Assembly (NCBI GenBank): GCA_032718475.1
Contig: JAUCBJ010005181.1
Span: 1 to 64,000, forward strand
DNA: 64,000 nt
Direction of reading: 5' to 3'
From: Nemertoderma westbladi
Taxonomy: Eukaryota > Xenacoelomorpha > Nemertodermatida > Nemertodermatidae
Part shown: piece after piece, positions 54,401 through 64,000 of the stretch
Layout of the letters: each line of letters opens with the position of its first letter
Position numbering within the stretch: position 1 is the first letter of the stretch
Made by a program: the position numbers and the translations under genes
The notes under the pieces: model-generated
What the model saw: the letters and a program-made list of their open reading frames with translations, nothing else
Database searches by the model: none
What the model was told of the DNA's origin: nothing

Positions 54401-54811
54401 TTGTCTGAGACAATTATAACACAACCTCTTATCCCACATGACTTCGCGTCTATCCTTTAAGGATTTCTTTAAGAATTCATCACACACACTTAAACGATGG
54501 GGACCGTCACACAATGCACATTTTGGTTTGATGTTACTTACTTTACCTTGGGTAGTGTTGTGCACACTCGTTCTTTCCTCGGGCTTTCTTCCCTGAATTC
54601 TCTTAGGAGACGTAGGAGGAGTTTTTGTTACCTGTTCTCTCCTGTCACTGGTTTGAGACTTAAATTTACTTACGTCTTTAGGTGCTTTGTTGACATAGTA
54701 AGATCTTTCGGTGTCTTTCCCGCTGTTCTCCTCTTGAGAGGTTTGGCTTTCGCCGTCGTCTGTATAACACACTGGTGTTACCTTTCTCCTAGAAACGGGT
54801 TTTTCACTCAC
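51476..54811 (-). CDS. BEL/Pao remnant B: gag zinc knuckles, protease, reverse transcriptase, RNase H
   Basis: A continuous 1,111-codon frame. In order: three CCHC/CxxC zinc-knuckle modules (from residue 98, CALCDGPHRLSVC, and on to about 165), a DUF1758 aspartic protease (DSGS from residue 274), then a Peptidase_A17-type linker. The reverse transcriptase follows, with motif A SDIEGMFLQV (D672) and catalytic YMDD at 751-754. The RNase H region comes last (VFGDVSNMGIGIVAY, YWTDALLVLEYI). The frame ends shortly after the linker WLGGPDFLSKEEDEWLL, before any integrase core. The start is not a real initiator: the same frame is open upstream except for a TGA at 54833-54835, so this is the downstream part of a gag-pol frame. 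Because integrase is absent the element is not autonomous. Confidence 0.88.
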   Translation of the reverse strand: MSEKPVSRRKVTPVCYTDDGESQTSQEENSGKDTERSYYVNKAPKDVSKFKSQTSDRREQVTKTPPTSPKRIQGRKPEERTSVHNTTQGKVSNIKPKCALCDGPHRLSVCDEFLKKSLKDRREVMWDKRLCYNCLRQGHQRRTCYSDARCAKCGAKHHILLHTEFERNSPSQVSESELHVQFSDVNDTDQSSEMEGFYTDEFSDENESCYMINTAVYRALTYETETDNKAHPVIPDRQLSWKAPTSNIGIREFPVVQLRVHGLGKSFIVNALLDSGSTGTFIDKELAEDIFAGQPKFRTKLNLSGIMQVWKSTVATDYYVGALSTPQDELGEHSIRSVKMVAIKNFATSQVEPYNWDEDDFTQQHNIPRFNTDYPWVQILIGQNAHEALETLEKRPARPQPLQTYAGRTRVGWYFTGPSRRTLMERLPTEQIHQVSEWEEEISEGEITPEGTPYSSDNDDITQLFDEENTIDLLTESEAWRNQVHQVQTRHNAKIRDEHAVRFFTQEAVEPNSYDKALSVEEERAKQIQETTTRFLRDQGRYEIGLPFRRREPNFINNRPLAEKRIAQLHRRLTANASAKEMYKTQLKKFIDKGYAERVPEETPITERTYYLTHHYVPKPGKPNEVRVVFDGSALYMGQSLNSELLPGPNLLQSLLGILLRLRQYSIAFASDIEGMFLQVKALDRDRDSLRFLWWPEGDLNQKPVEYWMTIQAFGIISSPSNACSVVRTTADDNRDAFSKAVIDNIKRDIYMDDNLKSLPSVEEAIDVAKGMVECLKRGGFRLTKFTSNSREFLESIPVEDRGVKDLDLIKDDLPETKTLGLKWDTERDILFFQLKQRDNPIRTKWICLSILSTYFDPLGFISPVILVARSLVQQMWLENHSWDDPLKGELLKKWMKWEDSLPSIENFTISRSYFGHVLPTYSYQLHVFGDVSNMGIGIVAYLRVETPDGIKVALVTSKALVNNKLRVPRAELKVALYATAIGRNVTEQIDYPLEKTVYWTDALLVLEYITNEVCQFSVFVTNRVAIILSRTKVDQWRHCPGMINPADIASRGATPQELIDTPDWLGGPDFLSKEEDEWLLILPRLRLDKPRERRKSNLKPGRVNQSYLNP

Positions 54812-54832
54812 CTTATTTTCCGGTGTCTTCTC

Positions 54833-56599
54833 TCAGGACTGCTTTAGGAGCTGTAATTTTACCTCTCCATCTAAAAATGACATGAGATCAGTCATGGTAG
54901 GGTCTCTTTGTTGTTGTTCCATCATATATAGAACTCTTTTGTCCCAACGAGTACCTACTCCACCCTTTGGCAAGGTAGATGCTACAGCTCCAATAACCAT
55001 AGAACTCTGATATTCATGAGACTTACCTAGCCAATCTAATTGTCTACAGATCTCCTGGATCTCATCGGAAAATTCTATAATCCCACTGCTAAGAAACTTT
55101 CGGGGCGCTACCAATTTCGCATACAAATACCTAGCTATGTTAGTCCTATTACCATACCTGATGTTTAGTGTATCCCAAACTTGTCTTAATCCATCTGGAT
55201 GTCCAATAAACTTTAATGCCATTAACTTGGGAGATCCTTCCAAGCACTCGATGATGAATCTAAGTTTCTCTCCGTTAGATAGCACAGAGTTCTGTATGTT
55301 ATCTTTATAATATTCATTAAAAGGTAACCATTTCATCTCATCTCCGTTGAACTTGACGACTTTGACGCGTAAAACTTTCTTGGGCCATCGTATTATTTAA
55401 TATCGAGTTAGATCGGTATATAAATTTCTCGGATTATGATCAGGTCTATATGGAATATCATTATCAACAGTTTTATAATTACCCTTAATAGGGTTTACTA
55501 TAGGAGTTTCTACTTCACTAGCAGTATAGATGCGTGTAGGCTCCACACCTTGCGCATGAAATACTTCAGACCTAACAGGTTGACACATTGTTACAGGGGG
55601 TGGTGGTATACCCCTTTGTATATTTACTAATTTATCGCGTTCTAACACGATACTCTGCTGCACTTCTTGCAACTCTAACCTACCTTCTCTTACTGTTCCC
55701 TTTAACTGTTGAACAGTCCCTTCCATCTCTCGGACCTGCTGGGAGGAACGCAATCGATTTTCCTCCAATTGTCCGAGCAGGAGATCCATTCCCCGCCATC
55801 GCTCATCCACCCCCTCTACCGCCAAAGCGGGAGCCAGCAACATAGTAGCGGGTAGACGAGGGACGACGGGCGACAAATCATTGATGTCTCGCTCGGCGTC
55901 CAGGACTGGGACAGATTCAGGGGCCATTCTACAGGGCACAGGTAATTTAGTACTGTGCAAAGGGAATTTAGAGTTCGGTTCTGGAAGTACAGGGGTCTCT
56001 ATCACAGAGGGAGTGGCTTCGAGAACAGGCCTAATTATTTCAGGCTCATCTACTATAGTAGGGAGTCTTTCTACTCTAATAATTTGGTCTGTGGGTTCTG
56101 TACTACCTAAGTCTACACTAACTAGTTGCCTTCTCACAGCTGGGGGCAAATTAGGCAATTTCTGACGGTGGGGCGTTCTTCTACGTCAGCTGGAAAGAGA
56201 TCTATTTCCTCCACCTTCAGGATCTGTCATATCGCCTTCATCAGATGATGTAAATCCCTGTCTCTTGGGAGTAGATCGACTTATCATCTGCATATGACTA
56301 GCTGTTATCTGTTTATTTAAGTAGTCTTGCTTCTCTTGAAGATTTTCCAACTCTAGTTGGGTTGTCTCTTCAGATGCCCTCCGTTTTGTTTCCGCCACCG
56401 CCACTGCCGCCTTTCTTTCCACTTCTGCAGCTACTGCTGTCGCTTTTCTTTCCGCCTCTGCCGCTTTTCTTTCCGCTTCTGCAGCTGCTGCTGCCGCTTT
56501 TCTTTCAGCCTCTATCGCTGCCGCTTCCTGTCTGTCTTCTATCTGTTTTTTCTTTAGCTGTTTTTTCTTGGACCCTAACGATGCGGATTCTTTCATCAA
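54833..56599 (-). pseudogene. BEL/Pao remnant B: gag region in one frame with in-frame stops
   Basis: The minus-strand frame is shared by 56599-56186, 56158-55397 and 55336-54833 and is identical to the pol frame. It is broken by TGA at 56186-56188, TAA at 55397-55399 and TGA at 54833-54835. The first part is an alanine/glutamate/arginine coiled coil (ERKAAAAAAEAERKAAEAER). The second is proline-rich with a further coiled coil. The third is the DUF1759 gag domain (FNGDEMKWLPFNEYYKD, LNIRYGN). Whether the stops are inactivating mutations or recoding sites cannot be told from one copy. Confidence 0.75.
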
Positions 56600-57707
56600 A
56601 TCTAGCTCGATCCACTGCTAACCTTTCCGCATCTAATGAGTCTAGCACAAATTTGGCTCCCTCACTATTAGGGTGAAGTCCAGCTAGCCATCTCCTTAAC
56701 TCTTTGTCTCCTATAAATCGTTGATAGTCTGACAGATAGATGTCAATGGCATCCTTCTTCTGAGGTTTCTCTGATGTCGCTTCGCTTTCCACCTGAGAAA
56801 AGGTAGCGTCTGTTGATTCTCCGTGGGTCGAGCGCTCAGTTAGCTGAATTTTCCATTGGGTCATTCCTAGGACTTTAAGACTCACCCGTTGGAACGAAGT
56901 ATTTACGGCAACTTGCAATGACGTGTCTTGGCTTCTCTTCGAGGCTTCCTCAAAGGCTGAAAGGATTAGTCTGATTCTTAGGATTCGTTCTCGAACTTGA
57001 TAAAGCAGCTCTCCCTGCTCTTGAGGTCCCTGGGGTTGTTGGAACAGTTGTTCCTCTAATCGCTCCAAAGAGCTGAAGAATCCCTGTACATATCCGGCTG
57101 CCGACCTCTTCCACACAGCTGGATCTCTAGTGTCCTTTACCACTCCCATCCTGTATAAGTCCTCCCAGGCAGCTTCCGATAAGTTAAACAGGAGTCCAGG
57201 TCCGGGGAAGTTCCATTGCGTCTCGACAATAGACTTCAGTTCCTCCTTTGTGTATCCCGCATAACTGTCCTTGGTCGATCGCTTACTTCTCGCCCAATCG
57301 ATTTGATGTTCCTCCACCGCAATCAATACTCTAGTGAGTACGGCTTCAGGAAGAATGAGAAGTGGATCCGAATAAACCGCTTCTGCTATCTTTGCTCCAC
57401 ACTCGGGTGTCAACTCTACAGTATCTGAACTACTGGAGCTATCGGGCCACTGAGAAATAAGTTCTCGGTTCGGGTGTTGCTGCTGTTTAACAGCTGCCTC
57501 TTGGTCCCGTTTGACTTGAGCCCGAGTGCCTATGATAGACCTATGATGCTTTACTAGCCTAGGATCTGATACTACTACTGGAGGGATGACCTTTCTTACA
57601 GTAGGAGGGGACTTGAACTTTGGTCTCAGATGTTCCGCACTCCTATCTGAATCGCAGACTGTTGTTTCTAGGAGACTATCTGACAGAGTTTGCTTTGTGT
57701 CAGCCAT
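56505..57707 (-). CDS. BEL/Pao remnant B: N-terminal ORF, probable gag start
   Basis: A 400-residue frame begins with ATG (MADTKQTLSDSL) and overlaps the downstream gag frame by 95 bases in a +1 register. It has no recognised domain. It is acidic, with helix-rich segments (for example SLERLEEQLFQQ and YQVRERILRIRLILSAF), as in matrix-like or capsid-like gag regions. It sits immediately upstream of the coiled-coil gag frame with no gap, so I assign it to the retroelement. It could instead be a captured or independent gene. The +1 overlap may be a frameshift mutation or a programmed frameshift. Confidence 0.55.
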   Translation of the reverse strand: MADTKQTLSDSLLETTVCDSDRSAEHLRPKFKSPPTVRKVIPPVVVSDPRLVKHHRSIIGTRAQVKRDQEAAVKQQQHPNRELISQWPDSSSSSDTVELTPECGAKIAEAVYSDPLLILPEAVLTRVLIAVEEHQIDWARSKRSTKDSYAGYTKEELKSIVETQWNFPGPGLLFNLSEAAWEDLYRMGVVKDTRDPAVWKRSAAGYVQGFFSSLERLEEQLFQQPQGPQEQGELLYQVRERILRIRLILSAFEEASKRSQDTSLQVAVNTSFQRVSLKVLGMTQWKIQLTERSTHGESTDATFSQVESEATSEKPQKKDAIDIYLSDYQRFIGDKELRRWLAGLHPNSEGAKFVLDSLDAERLAVDRARFDERIRIVRVQEKTAKEKTDRRQTGSGSDRG

Positions 57708-59610
57708 GTTTGATTGTACAGTTGAATGCCTACTACTATAACGACAGTTAAAGCAAATCTAGTAATTTAGTATTAACTGTAAGCCTAGTAATTAATTACC
57801 GATATCGTTACTCAATGTAACGCGATATATATAATATATTAGAATACCGGTATACACTTATAGTATATATATAAGTATTAATATAGACTAGGGTTTGTCA
57901 CAGAATACCGGTATATAATTTCAGCATAAATTTATATAAATATATATAATGAGCCTACTATAAATACCAGTATACAGCATACACTTATAGTATATATAAG
58001 TATGATTATAGACTAGAATTAATTACAGAATACCGGTATATAATTTCAGCTTAAATTTATAGAAATAAATATAATAAGCCTATCGTAAATACCGGTATGT
58101 CAATTATTTTATAATAACTGAATTTCTGAATTTTAGGGTTACTTTTCTTTACTTTATTACTGTTATTAAGCAGTAGTCAAACTGATATTAAGACCTAATT
58201 GATGGATAACAGGCCTACTATTTTATAAATCGGTTTGAGTTGATTTATAATATATATATACCCGTATAATGTGTTTTTGTCAATGTTTGAAATAAATGTT
58301 ATTATTTCTGGTAAGGAGTCACTACACAGAAGCTGAACGCTCTCAGTGGAGTGCTACTTGTTGGACACTAAAACAAATAATTCTACTTGACTAAGTTACT
58401 TATTACTACAAATTACATACAATTACTGTGTGAGATTACAATCTCTAAATAAACACAAAAAATTACACATACAAATTTCAGGGTAATTTTACAGGAAATC
58501 TACAAACCAGCCTAACAAGGAGTTAGAATTTCTGGTTCTTACAAACGGACAGGAAACTACGGTATTTGAAAATAATTAAGCAGTAGTAAATAAATTGCGT
58601 TGTCCAGATAAGAAAATACCACCGTCTGACGACTTATAGTCTTTAGCTCTACAGCTCTATAAGTACTACGTTATGTACCCGGAGTGTCCTTACCTAGAAG
58701 TTAATTACCGCAGCCAACCAGAGCTAACGTGCCTATTAACCACTTTACAACACAAATATACTGCCTATACACTAATTACCTTCGGAAAGTACTGTACACT
58801 AAACCCTAAATTAGGTACAAGTACTTATACAACAAATAACCAGCAGTTAAATATACTTGTACAGCTAAAAGAACCACGGTATCTGCTGGAGTGACTAGAG
58901 CATAAAATCACCAGTCTTTACCTACGCCAAGCAGCCCTGATGTAGTACCGGGGTTAATTTAACTATAACGGTATGTATAACAAGCACAATTACTGTAGGA
59001 ATAAACTTAGGGAGTTATGTAGGTTGCGAATACTCGAATAGACTCTGAATAATAAATATTACGCTATCCGTGCAGACTATACAAACAAAATACAGACCAA
59101 ACGTTGGCAGACTACTATCAAGCCTAAATAAACTACAGTATATGCAGACTCCAAAATGGTTAGTTAGTAGGCGTTCTAACCGAGTAGTATGACTTATTCT
59201 TTCGGGGGGGATTTACCTTACAGCACTGGATGCCCCCACCTTCCTAACTAGTACTTTATCGGACATACACTCTACACACACTGCAATCTCTTCAGACTTA
59301 ACAACAGTCAGACAACAATCCAGCCTACAAATTATTTATACAATCTGAGCAGGCTTACACGCCTTCTGCTCAATATTACACTTACATATAAATAAAACTG
59401 ACAGAAATAAGTAAAATCCCAATAAAAAACCAGGGCGGCCGTCCCTGATTAAATATCAAGACCTACCGGTATATAATTATCAAAATCGAATAATACTGCT
59501 GTATATGTAAGTACCGGTTCGGGTAGTCGGGCAGTTAGGCCTACAGCTTACCGTTCGACCGGTACTTTCGACTTTATTGCCTACGGTGCAATAAAGAATC
59601 TAAAATCTAT
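57708..59610. other. AT-rich DNA upstream of retroelement B
   Basis: A two-unit AT-rich repeat of about 125 bp (57843-57965 and 57966-58095, with ATACCGGTATATAATTTCAG and ACACTTATAGTATATATA) is present. The rest has no gene. It is where a 5' LTR and leader would be expected, but no matching LTR pair or primer-binding site was recognised by eye. Confidence 0.45.
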
Positions 59611-60752
59611 TATTGTTCGCGCTTTCAGACCTTTAGCAGTTTAACCTGCCAATTTTAGGTGTCCTCTTGTTTATAAATCGACTTTAGCCTATAACAATTA
59701 TTTAGTACACATGAAGTAACATTAGCCGAAGCCAGTCTATGCGCGATCATTCACCCACAGTGTAGGGAGACTGGATTCGGGTGCTTTGAATTTATTGCGT
59801 TGCAGACCTACTGTATTATTCGATTGATTGTTACTATATAATCTCTGACAATATTATTCACTTTCGGGGAAATATTAACAGTTCCTTTGGGACGTGGCGC
59901 TTTAAGTATAAAACAGAGTTATGACTTATACTAAACACAACGAGATGGCTACTGATTTTCGTAAATAGCGCATTCTTTAGGAGATGCTTTATTATCTGTC
60001 ACACTGCTGCATACGACTTCACACTGCTGCACACTGATCTGCCGATATTCACTGAATTTGACCATATATAAGGAGGATAGCAACTGACACATGTAGGGAT
60101 TATGAAATAGCATTTAATTCACACTAAAACCACTATAATGTAAGTCGCAATTGCTACCGGTAACAGGTCCCTCTTACCTTCAGTAATCAAGAAGATTGGG
60201 GTTTTATGATTATTTATCGATATTCTCCAAATATAACAACATATCCATCAACATATAACAATTAATAACAGACAGTAAACAGCAATGTTTCAGGTCAGAT
60301 GTGTGACCGTAGTTTGACAAGTTGACAGGATAATAGATTTACGTTCTTATAATCAAAGCCGTCTAATGTTGGCCAAAGTCTGAAACTTCTAACACAGAAG
60401 TACAGAAGAATTTCCAAGTAGTTGTTCTCGCTCAGAAAGGTAAACAAAGACCGTAATGCATTGCGCGGTTTTCCGTAGGCCTCTGTGCAAGATAAAATGA
60501 AAATCGCTCTGATTGGCTGAGCGATCTGAACAAAGAGGTTCCACATCGACAGTAAATCAGCTGACAGATTTCGTCATCTGAACTACAATCTATTTAGAGT
60601 ATTAGCGCATTGCGGCATAAAATGGCTTGTTATGTCCGCTAAAACACCTACAGGGTACATTGAGGAGAAAATGGCTTGTAATGTCCACTAAAACAACTGA
60701 ACAGTTCACTGCGGCGAAAAACGACTGGTTATATCCGCAAAAGCTTTTACAA
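59611..60752 (+). mobile_element. Dispersed ~1.1-1.3 kb element, copy 2
   Basis: This is the second copy of the element at 7186-8453, same orientation, with scattered substitutions and indels (for example a shortened minus-strand frame at 60295-60546). It ends near CGCAAAAGCTTTTACAAAG with about three of the ~50-bp terminal units. The boundaries are where similarity stops. Confidence 0.75.
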
Positions 60753-60784
60753 AGTGGGTGGTGTGTTCTTCCATCCTGGGGTAG

Positions 60785-61430
60785 TTATCTTAATCGGTTA
60801 CGAGAATGAGCTCCTGGTACGATTGAAACATCCGTTCATATCGGTGGAGGGTATTCCTGATCTTCTGGAGCTGAGTTTGTATATCACTGAGGGGGGTCTT
60901 GACTCCTTTTAGCTGTTTCTCGAAATGGTTATAGGCCCGAGTAACCCCGCCCTTGAGAGCACCCAACCGACGTGCCACGTTCTTTACATTCGGGACCTCG
61001 TCGGTTTATGAGTCTATATGAGGAACTGTTCCTTCAGTATCGTAGGCATTGTCCTCCATCATTCTAGACCTTCATTTATCGACAGGTATGCAATATCATA
61101 AAATAGCTCGTTGTATGTCTCATATTCTGCCTGAACCACTCGGGGGGTGATTCTAAATCGTCCCACGTTGGTTCCCTGTACCTCAACTCTATCTGCCAGA
61201 TTCCTGGTTCGACTTGTATTAGATCAATGGGTGTGATTGATAATTCTATTCCCTGCTAACGACTCTCTTCTAATGACCTGCCGACTACGACTTCTAGACT
61301 GTTTGTGTTGAGTTTGTGCATTAATTAAACCATGACTTTTTCTCAAATCAAATACCAGAGTTTCCTCGTAGTGGGTGCTGGTTAAGCACGTAGAGAGTTT
61401 GAAGAACACTTGCGGCTGTTCAATTCCCAA
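60785..61430 (-). pseudogene. Degenerate gag-like coding remnant
   Basis: On the minus strand, coding-looking stretches with stops between them include RFRITPRVVQAEYETYNELF (about 61160-61100) and a helical segment with LKGGVTRAYNHFEKQLKGVK and IQTQLQKIRNTLHRYERMF (60978-60790). The latter is similar in style to the N-terminal coiled coil of BEL/Pao gag proteins. The frame changes and stops suggest a decayed retroelement. The family call is tentative. Confidence 0.35.
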
Positions 61431-61984
61431 CTTCCACCAGTTGAAATTGGCCGCGTATTATTCTCAACTTTGTTGCCGTTATTCCCGACACCAGGGGGGG
61501 AAACGCCGATGCTGGAGGTGGAACTTTCAGACCGCTATGTCCCGGCCAGTCACCGGATATTGGGAGTGGAGAAGGACGTTGTCTTAAATGCAGAGTAGAA
61601 AAGGAGTTTTGTTGGTTGGATATTAATCTTTATTTGATCGACACTCTGAACTCTAATTTGCACTCTGAAATATTGCACTCTGTTACACTCTGATTGAGAA
61701 TAATTTGGGCTTCCCCACACCAATATACCAAATATTCACAATAATACACAATATGAAATTCCTACAGTAAATTATTTAATTACCCTACTGTTTGCTTAAC
61801 TTTCAGATTTTGACCTAACTAATGTTCCCCATTTTCCCTCAGTCCTAGTCCCGGTACAGTAGTGTCAGCATCGGTCGATTCTTTGCTTGTCTGCTCCACC
61901 CTTCCTGATCCCATACGGGTCAGTCATTAGGAAAGCGGCGCGGCTTAGCTAGGGATTCTGTCGGTTCGTCGCAGGGTCCCAACT

Positions 61985-62690
61985 ACCTATGCTTACCGAC
62001 TCCAGGCTCCAGGCGCTTTCAGGCTCGTAATCACATTAGTAGTCGAGAACCCACTCCGAATAGTCGGTTTGCCAGTAAAGTCTGGTCCTCTGTCTTTCGA
62101 CCCTGTCGCATGTCCATCCCACCCTTCCCCATCCCTAACAGGATCGGTCCTCAGGAAAGCGGTACGGCTTAGCTAGGGGTCTGTCAGCCCGTTGTGAGCC
62201 CCAACTGTCGGAGCTTTCCGAGTTCTTTTCAGGCTCGTACTAACGCCAGTCGTGGAGCCCACGCCAGGAAGTCAGTCCTCGTTGAACCCTTCCTTTCCGT
62301 CCAGTCATCGGCCCTTCATAAATCCCCGGCTTATCGAACGGCGTCCGAGTCCTTTTCAGGCTCAGTCGTCGCCAACAACCAGGAACCGTTCCAGACCTGT
62401 CAGTCGATTCTTCGCAAGTCCCCAATGCGAAAACTCCGCCCGAGTCCTTTTCAGGCTCAGTCGTAGCCAACGCACCAGGAACCACTTAGGATCTGTCGGT
62501 CCCTTCGCAAATCCCTAGCACATCGAGAAACGCCCGAGTCCTTTTCAGGCTCAGTCGCCACTGATGGCCAGGGACCGCTAAGGGCAGTCCTTGTCCCCAG
62601 ACCTAGCGGGTTACCGACTACCGAAGTAGGTTGTCTAGGCCTATAGTAACTATCAGGCAACTCTGACAGCCGAGAGTTTTGCTTGATTTT
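61985..62690. repeat. Degenerate ~95-bp tandem repeat, about five to seven copies
   Basis: Each unit carries CCGAGTCCTTTTCAGGCTC followed by a variable AGTCG.CGCCAA..ACCAGGAAC segment and CGCAA.TCCC. Unit starts are near 62016, 62217, 62347, 62440 and 62536. The same CCGAGTCCTTTTCAGGCTCG string occurs in the gag of BEL/Pao remnant A at 49409-49428. Confidence 0.75.
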
Positions 62691-63099
62691 ACCCCCCACC
62701 CATGGTCCCCCCCCGTTTTTTCCCCCTAGGTCGCCCCCAGTCTATTGAATATACCCAAATTTTGTGTTCCCGCACCCACCACTGATATTGGCACATTCAT
62801 AAAATAAGAAATCGAAAAATATGTAACTCGCGTTATGATAACTTAAAATAACGCGAACAACATAGTTGTGTGGCAATTTTGGATAATGAGAAAGTAACAA
62901 GTGTCAACCCATTAACTGAAGTCCATTAATAAATTTATCGATACTGTAAGTAAAATATCAAGATAACGTTTCGGCATCACGTAAAGAAAAATAGTGTGGT
63001 ATCCATTAATTAATACACACTTTTGATATAGAATTTGGCATTTATTAGTATTAATTGCATTTGATATTTGCTTTCGCATAAATTTACTTCATTGTTTTC

Positions 63100-63107
63100 T
63101 ATATAAG
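63100..63107 (+). promoter_or_regulatory. TATA box of the second astacin gene
   Basis: TATATAAG lies 109 bases before the ATG at 63209, exactly as in the first copy. Confidence 0.6.
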
Positions 63108-63208
63108 AGGGTAAATTATCCAGTTGACACCATTGACATTTTTTGTTGCGAATTCGGGTAACTCTACAGTAATAAATCTCGCTTTGTTAAAACTACCACA
63201 AAGACACC

Positions 63209-64000
63209 ATGAAGCTGTGCGCCTCGATTGTTTTAGCTTACCTGACTGTAGCTTATGCTGCTCGTAAGTATTTTGTAATATCTCCCATGTAGCTGTAGGT
63301 ATTCCTCCTTTGCCCTCCTGTTCCTGTCTTACTGCCCTTGCATGCTGTATGGCCTACTATTCAGTGATAAAATATAAACATAAGTTCACTTTAAAGTGTA
63401 TCCATTGCACACCCGCCCACTATATACAGTAGGTCTTATAGTATAACGATATACCAAACGAGCCCGGTCATACGTACAGAGTACACAAGTTCTCAATTGC
63501 AGTTCTCTTTGTAAATTAATGTTAAATGGTTGAGTAGCGCAATTGTATTTCAAAGAATTCTAGAATTCTACACCCATCGGGTAAAATATAACGATTTCGG
63601 CGAGGTTCTGCAGAAATTTGTTACATAAGATTAAATGATTTCATCATTGTTTTTAGACCAGAATCAAAGGGTTTAACCAGCTGCCAACTCTGTTTTAGTG
63701 GGTATTTGGCCACCGAAATTTCGGCCATTTCAGCGTATCTAGGACTGCCTATTTCTTTTAGAATATTGTGAAAATGAATTGGTATAAAAAGTATGTCCCT
63801 GTCAAATTGGTACTGTATATAAGACGTATGTCCATGTCCAGTCGTTACACTGTAGCACCACCCGTCACATGAACTCACTAATTTTCTAGAGGACCAACTG
63901 CAGAGACAACTGGAGGATACTGTGGGGCGTCATGCCGATCACTGTGGTAACGACTTTGTGGCAGCGAACTGCGATGTTCAATGTCTGTTCGGCTGGATGC
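63209..64000 (+). CDS. Second astacin metalloprotease gene, 5' part (cut by window end)
   Basis: Exon 1 is 63209-63263 and encodes the same 18-residue signal peptide as the copy at 40692. The donor is GTAAGT. Exon 2 starts at 63890 after TTTTCTAG and runs to the window edge, encoding the N-terminal propeptide segment and the start of the cysteine-rich module. It is nearly identical to copy one except for a few changes, including methionine in place of lysine at the GWKH position. Whether the catalytic exons are present lies outside the window, so completeness cannot be judged. The gene is a tandem paralogue about 22.5 kb downstream of copy one, with identical promoter architecture. Confidence 0.85.

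Larger units (their letters stand above)
62859..64000 (+). repeat. Duplicated segment, right copy
   Basis: It repeats 40341-41608 at high identity and continues to the end of the window. Just before the junction is a short inverted pair, CGCGTTAT / ATAACGCG (62829-62855). Confidence 0.95.

Noticed and set aside
54833-54835. TGA as a reassigned sense codon or selenocysteine
   Set aside because: The GT31 gene ends in TGA exactly where the family ends, and no SECIS-like hairpin was recognised near the retroelement.
58673-58894. 73-codon plus-strand frame upstream of retroelement B
   Set aside because: AT-rich, no domain, codon use unlike the recognised exons.
60295-60546. Protein shared with 7810-8193 (minus strand)
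   Set aside because: The shared frame is a by-product of the duplicated ~1.1-kb element. The second copy carries indels that break it, which argues against coding.

Overview
This is eukaryotic DNA, almost certainly from a bilaterian animal and probably a marine invertebrate. Genes are split by GT-AG introns, coding exons are sparse, and the space between them is filled with minisatellites, MITE-like elements, tRNA-derived SINEs, LINE scraps and BEL/Pao retroelements. The species cannot be fixed from the sequence alone. Bacterial features (operons, ribosome binding sites, CRISPR) are absent.

Layout. 1-4.5 kb: a 36-bp minisatellite, then a two-exon GT31 (beta-1,3-galactosyltransferase family) gene on the minus strand whose only intron is largely a GGTC-type satellite. 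4.5-11 kb: a 275-bp unit repeated three times with a long hairpin, one copy of a ~1.1-1.3 kb dispersed element, an unidentified minus-strand ORF and a foldback element. 11-18 kb: an EF-hand exon between LINE fragments, 50-bp and ~68-bp satellites, and poly-G/poly-C-ended elements.

18.5-38.1 kb: a three-exon CABLES-like gene (cyclin-box protein). Its intron 2 is 15.3 kb, and about 14.3 kb of that is a 30-bp tandem array. The repeat unit is a copy of the gene's own exon 2 / intron 2 junction: the last ~20 bases of exon plus the GT splice donor. There are roughly 475 copies, so the array is in effect a run of hundreds of splice donors. I regard this as the most unusual thing in the window.

39-45 kb: a 63-bp minisatellite, then a six-exon astacin zinc metalloprotease gene with signal peptide, a cysteine-rich segment, the aspartate-switch propeptide motif and a complete catalytic domain. 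A second copy of this gene (promoter, exon 1, start of exon 2) begins at 62.86 kb and runs off the window. Between the copies are two minus-strand BEL/Pao retroelement remnants. One (47.2-49.5 kb) keeps gag, protease and the start of the integrase region but lacks reverse transcriptase. The other (51.1-57.7 kb) keeps gag, protease, reverse transcriptase and RNase H but lacks integrase. A second copy of the ~1.1 kb element and a degenerate ~95-bp repeat complete the interval.

The host genes do not form a pathway. They are unrelated neighbours: a Golgi glycosyltransferase, a possible calcium-binding protein, a cyclin-like cell-cycle adaptor and secreted proteases. What unites the window is repeat biology, with the same few repeat families recurring as single copies, inverted pairs, intronic insertions and tandem arrays.
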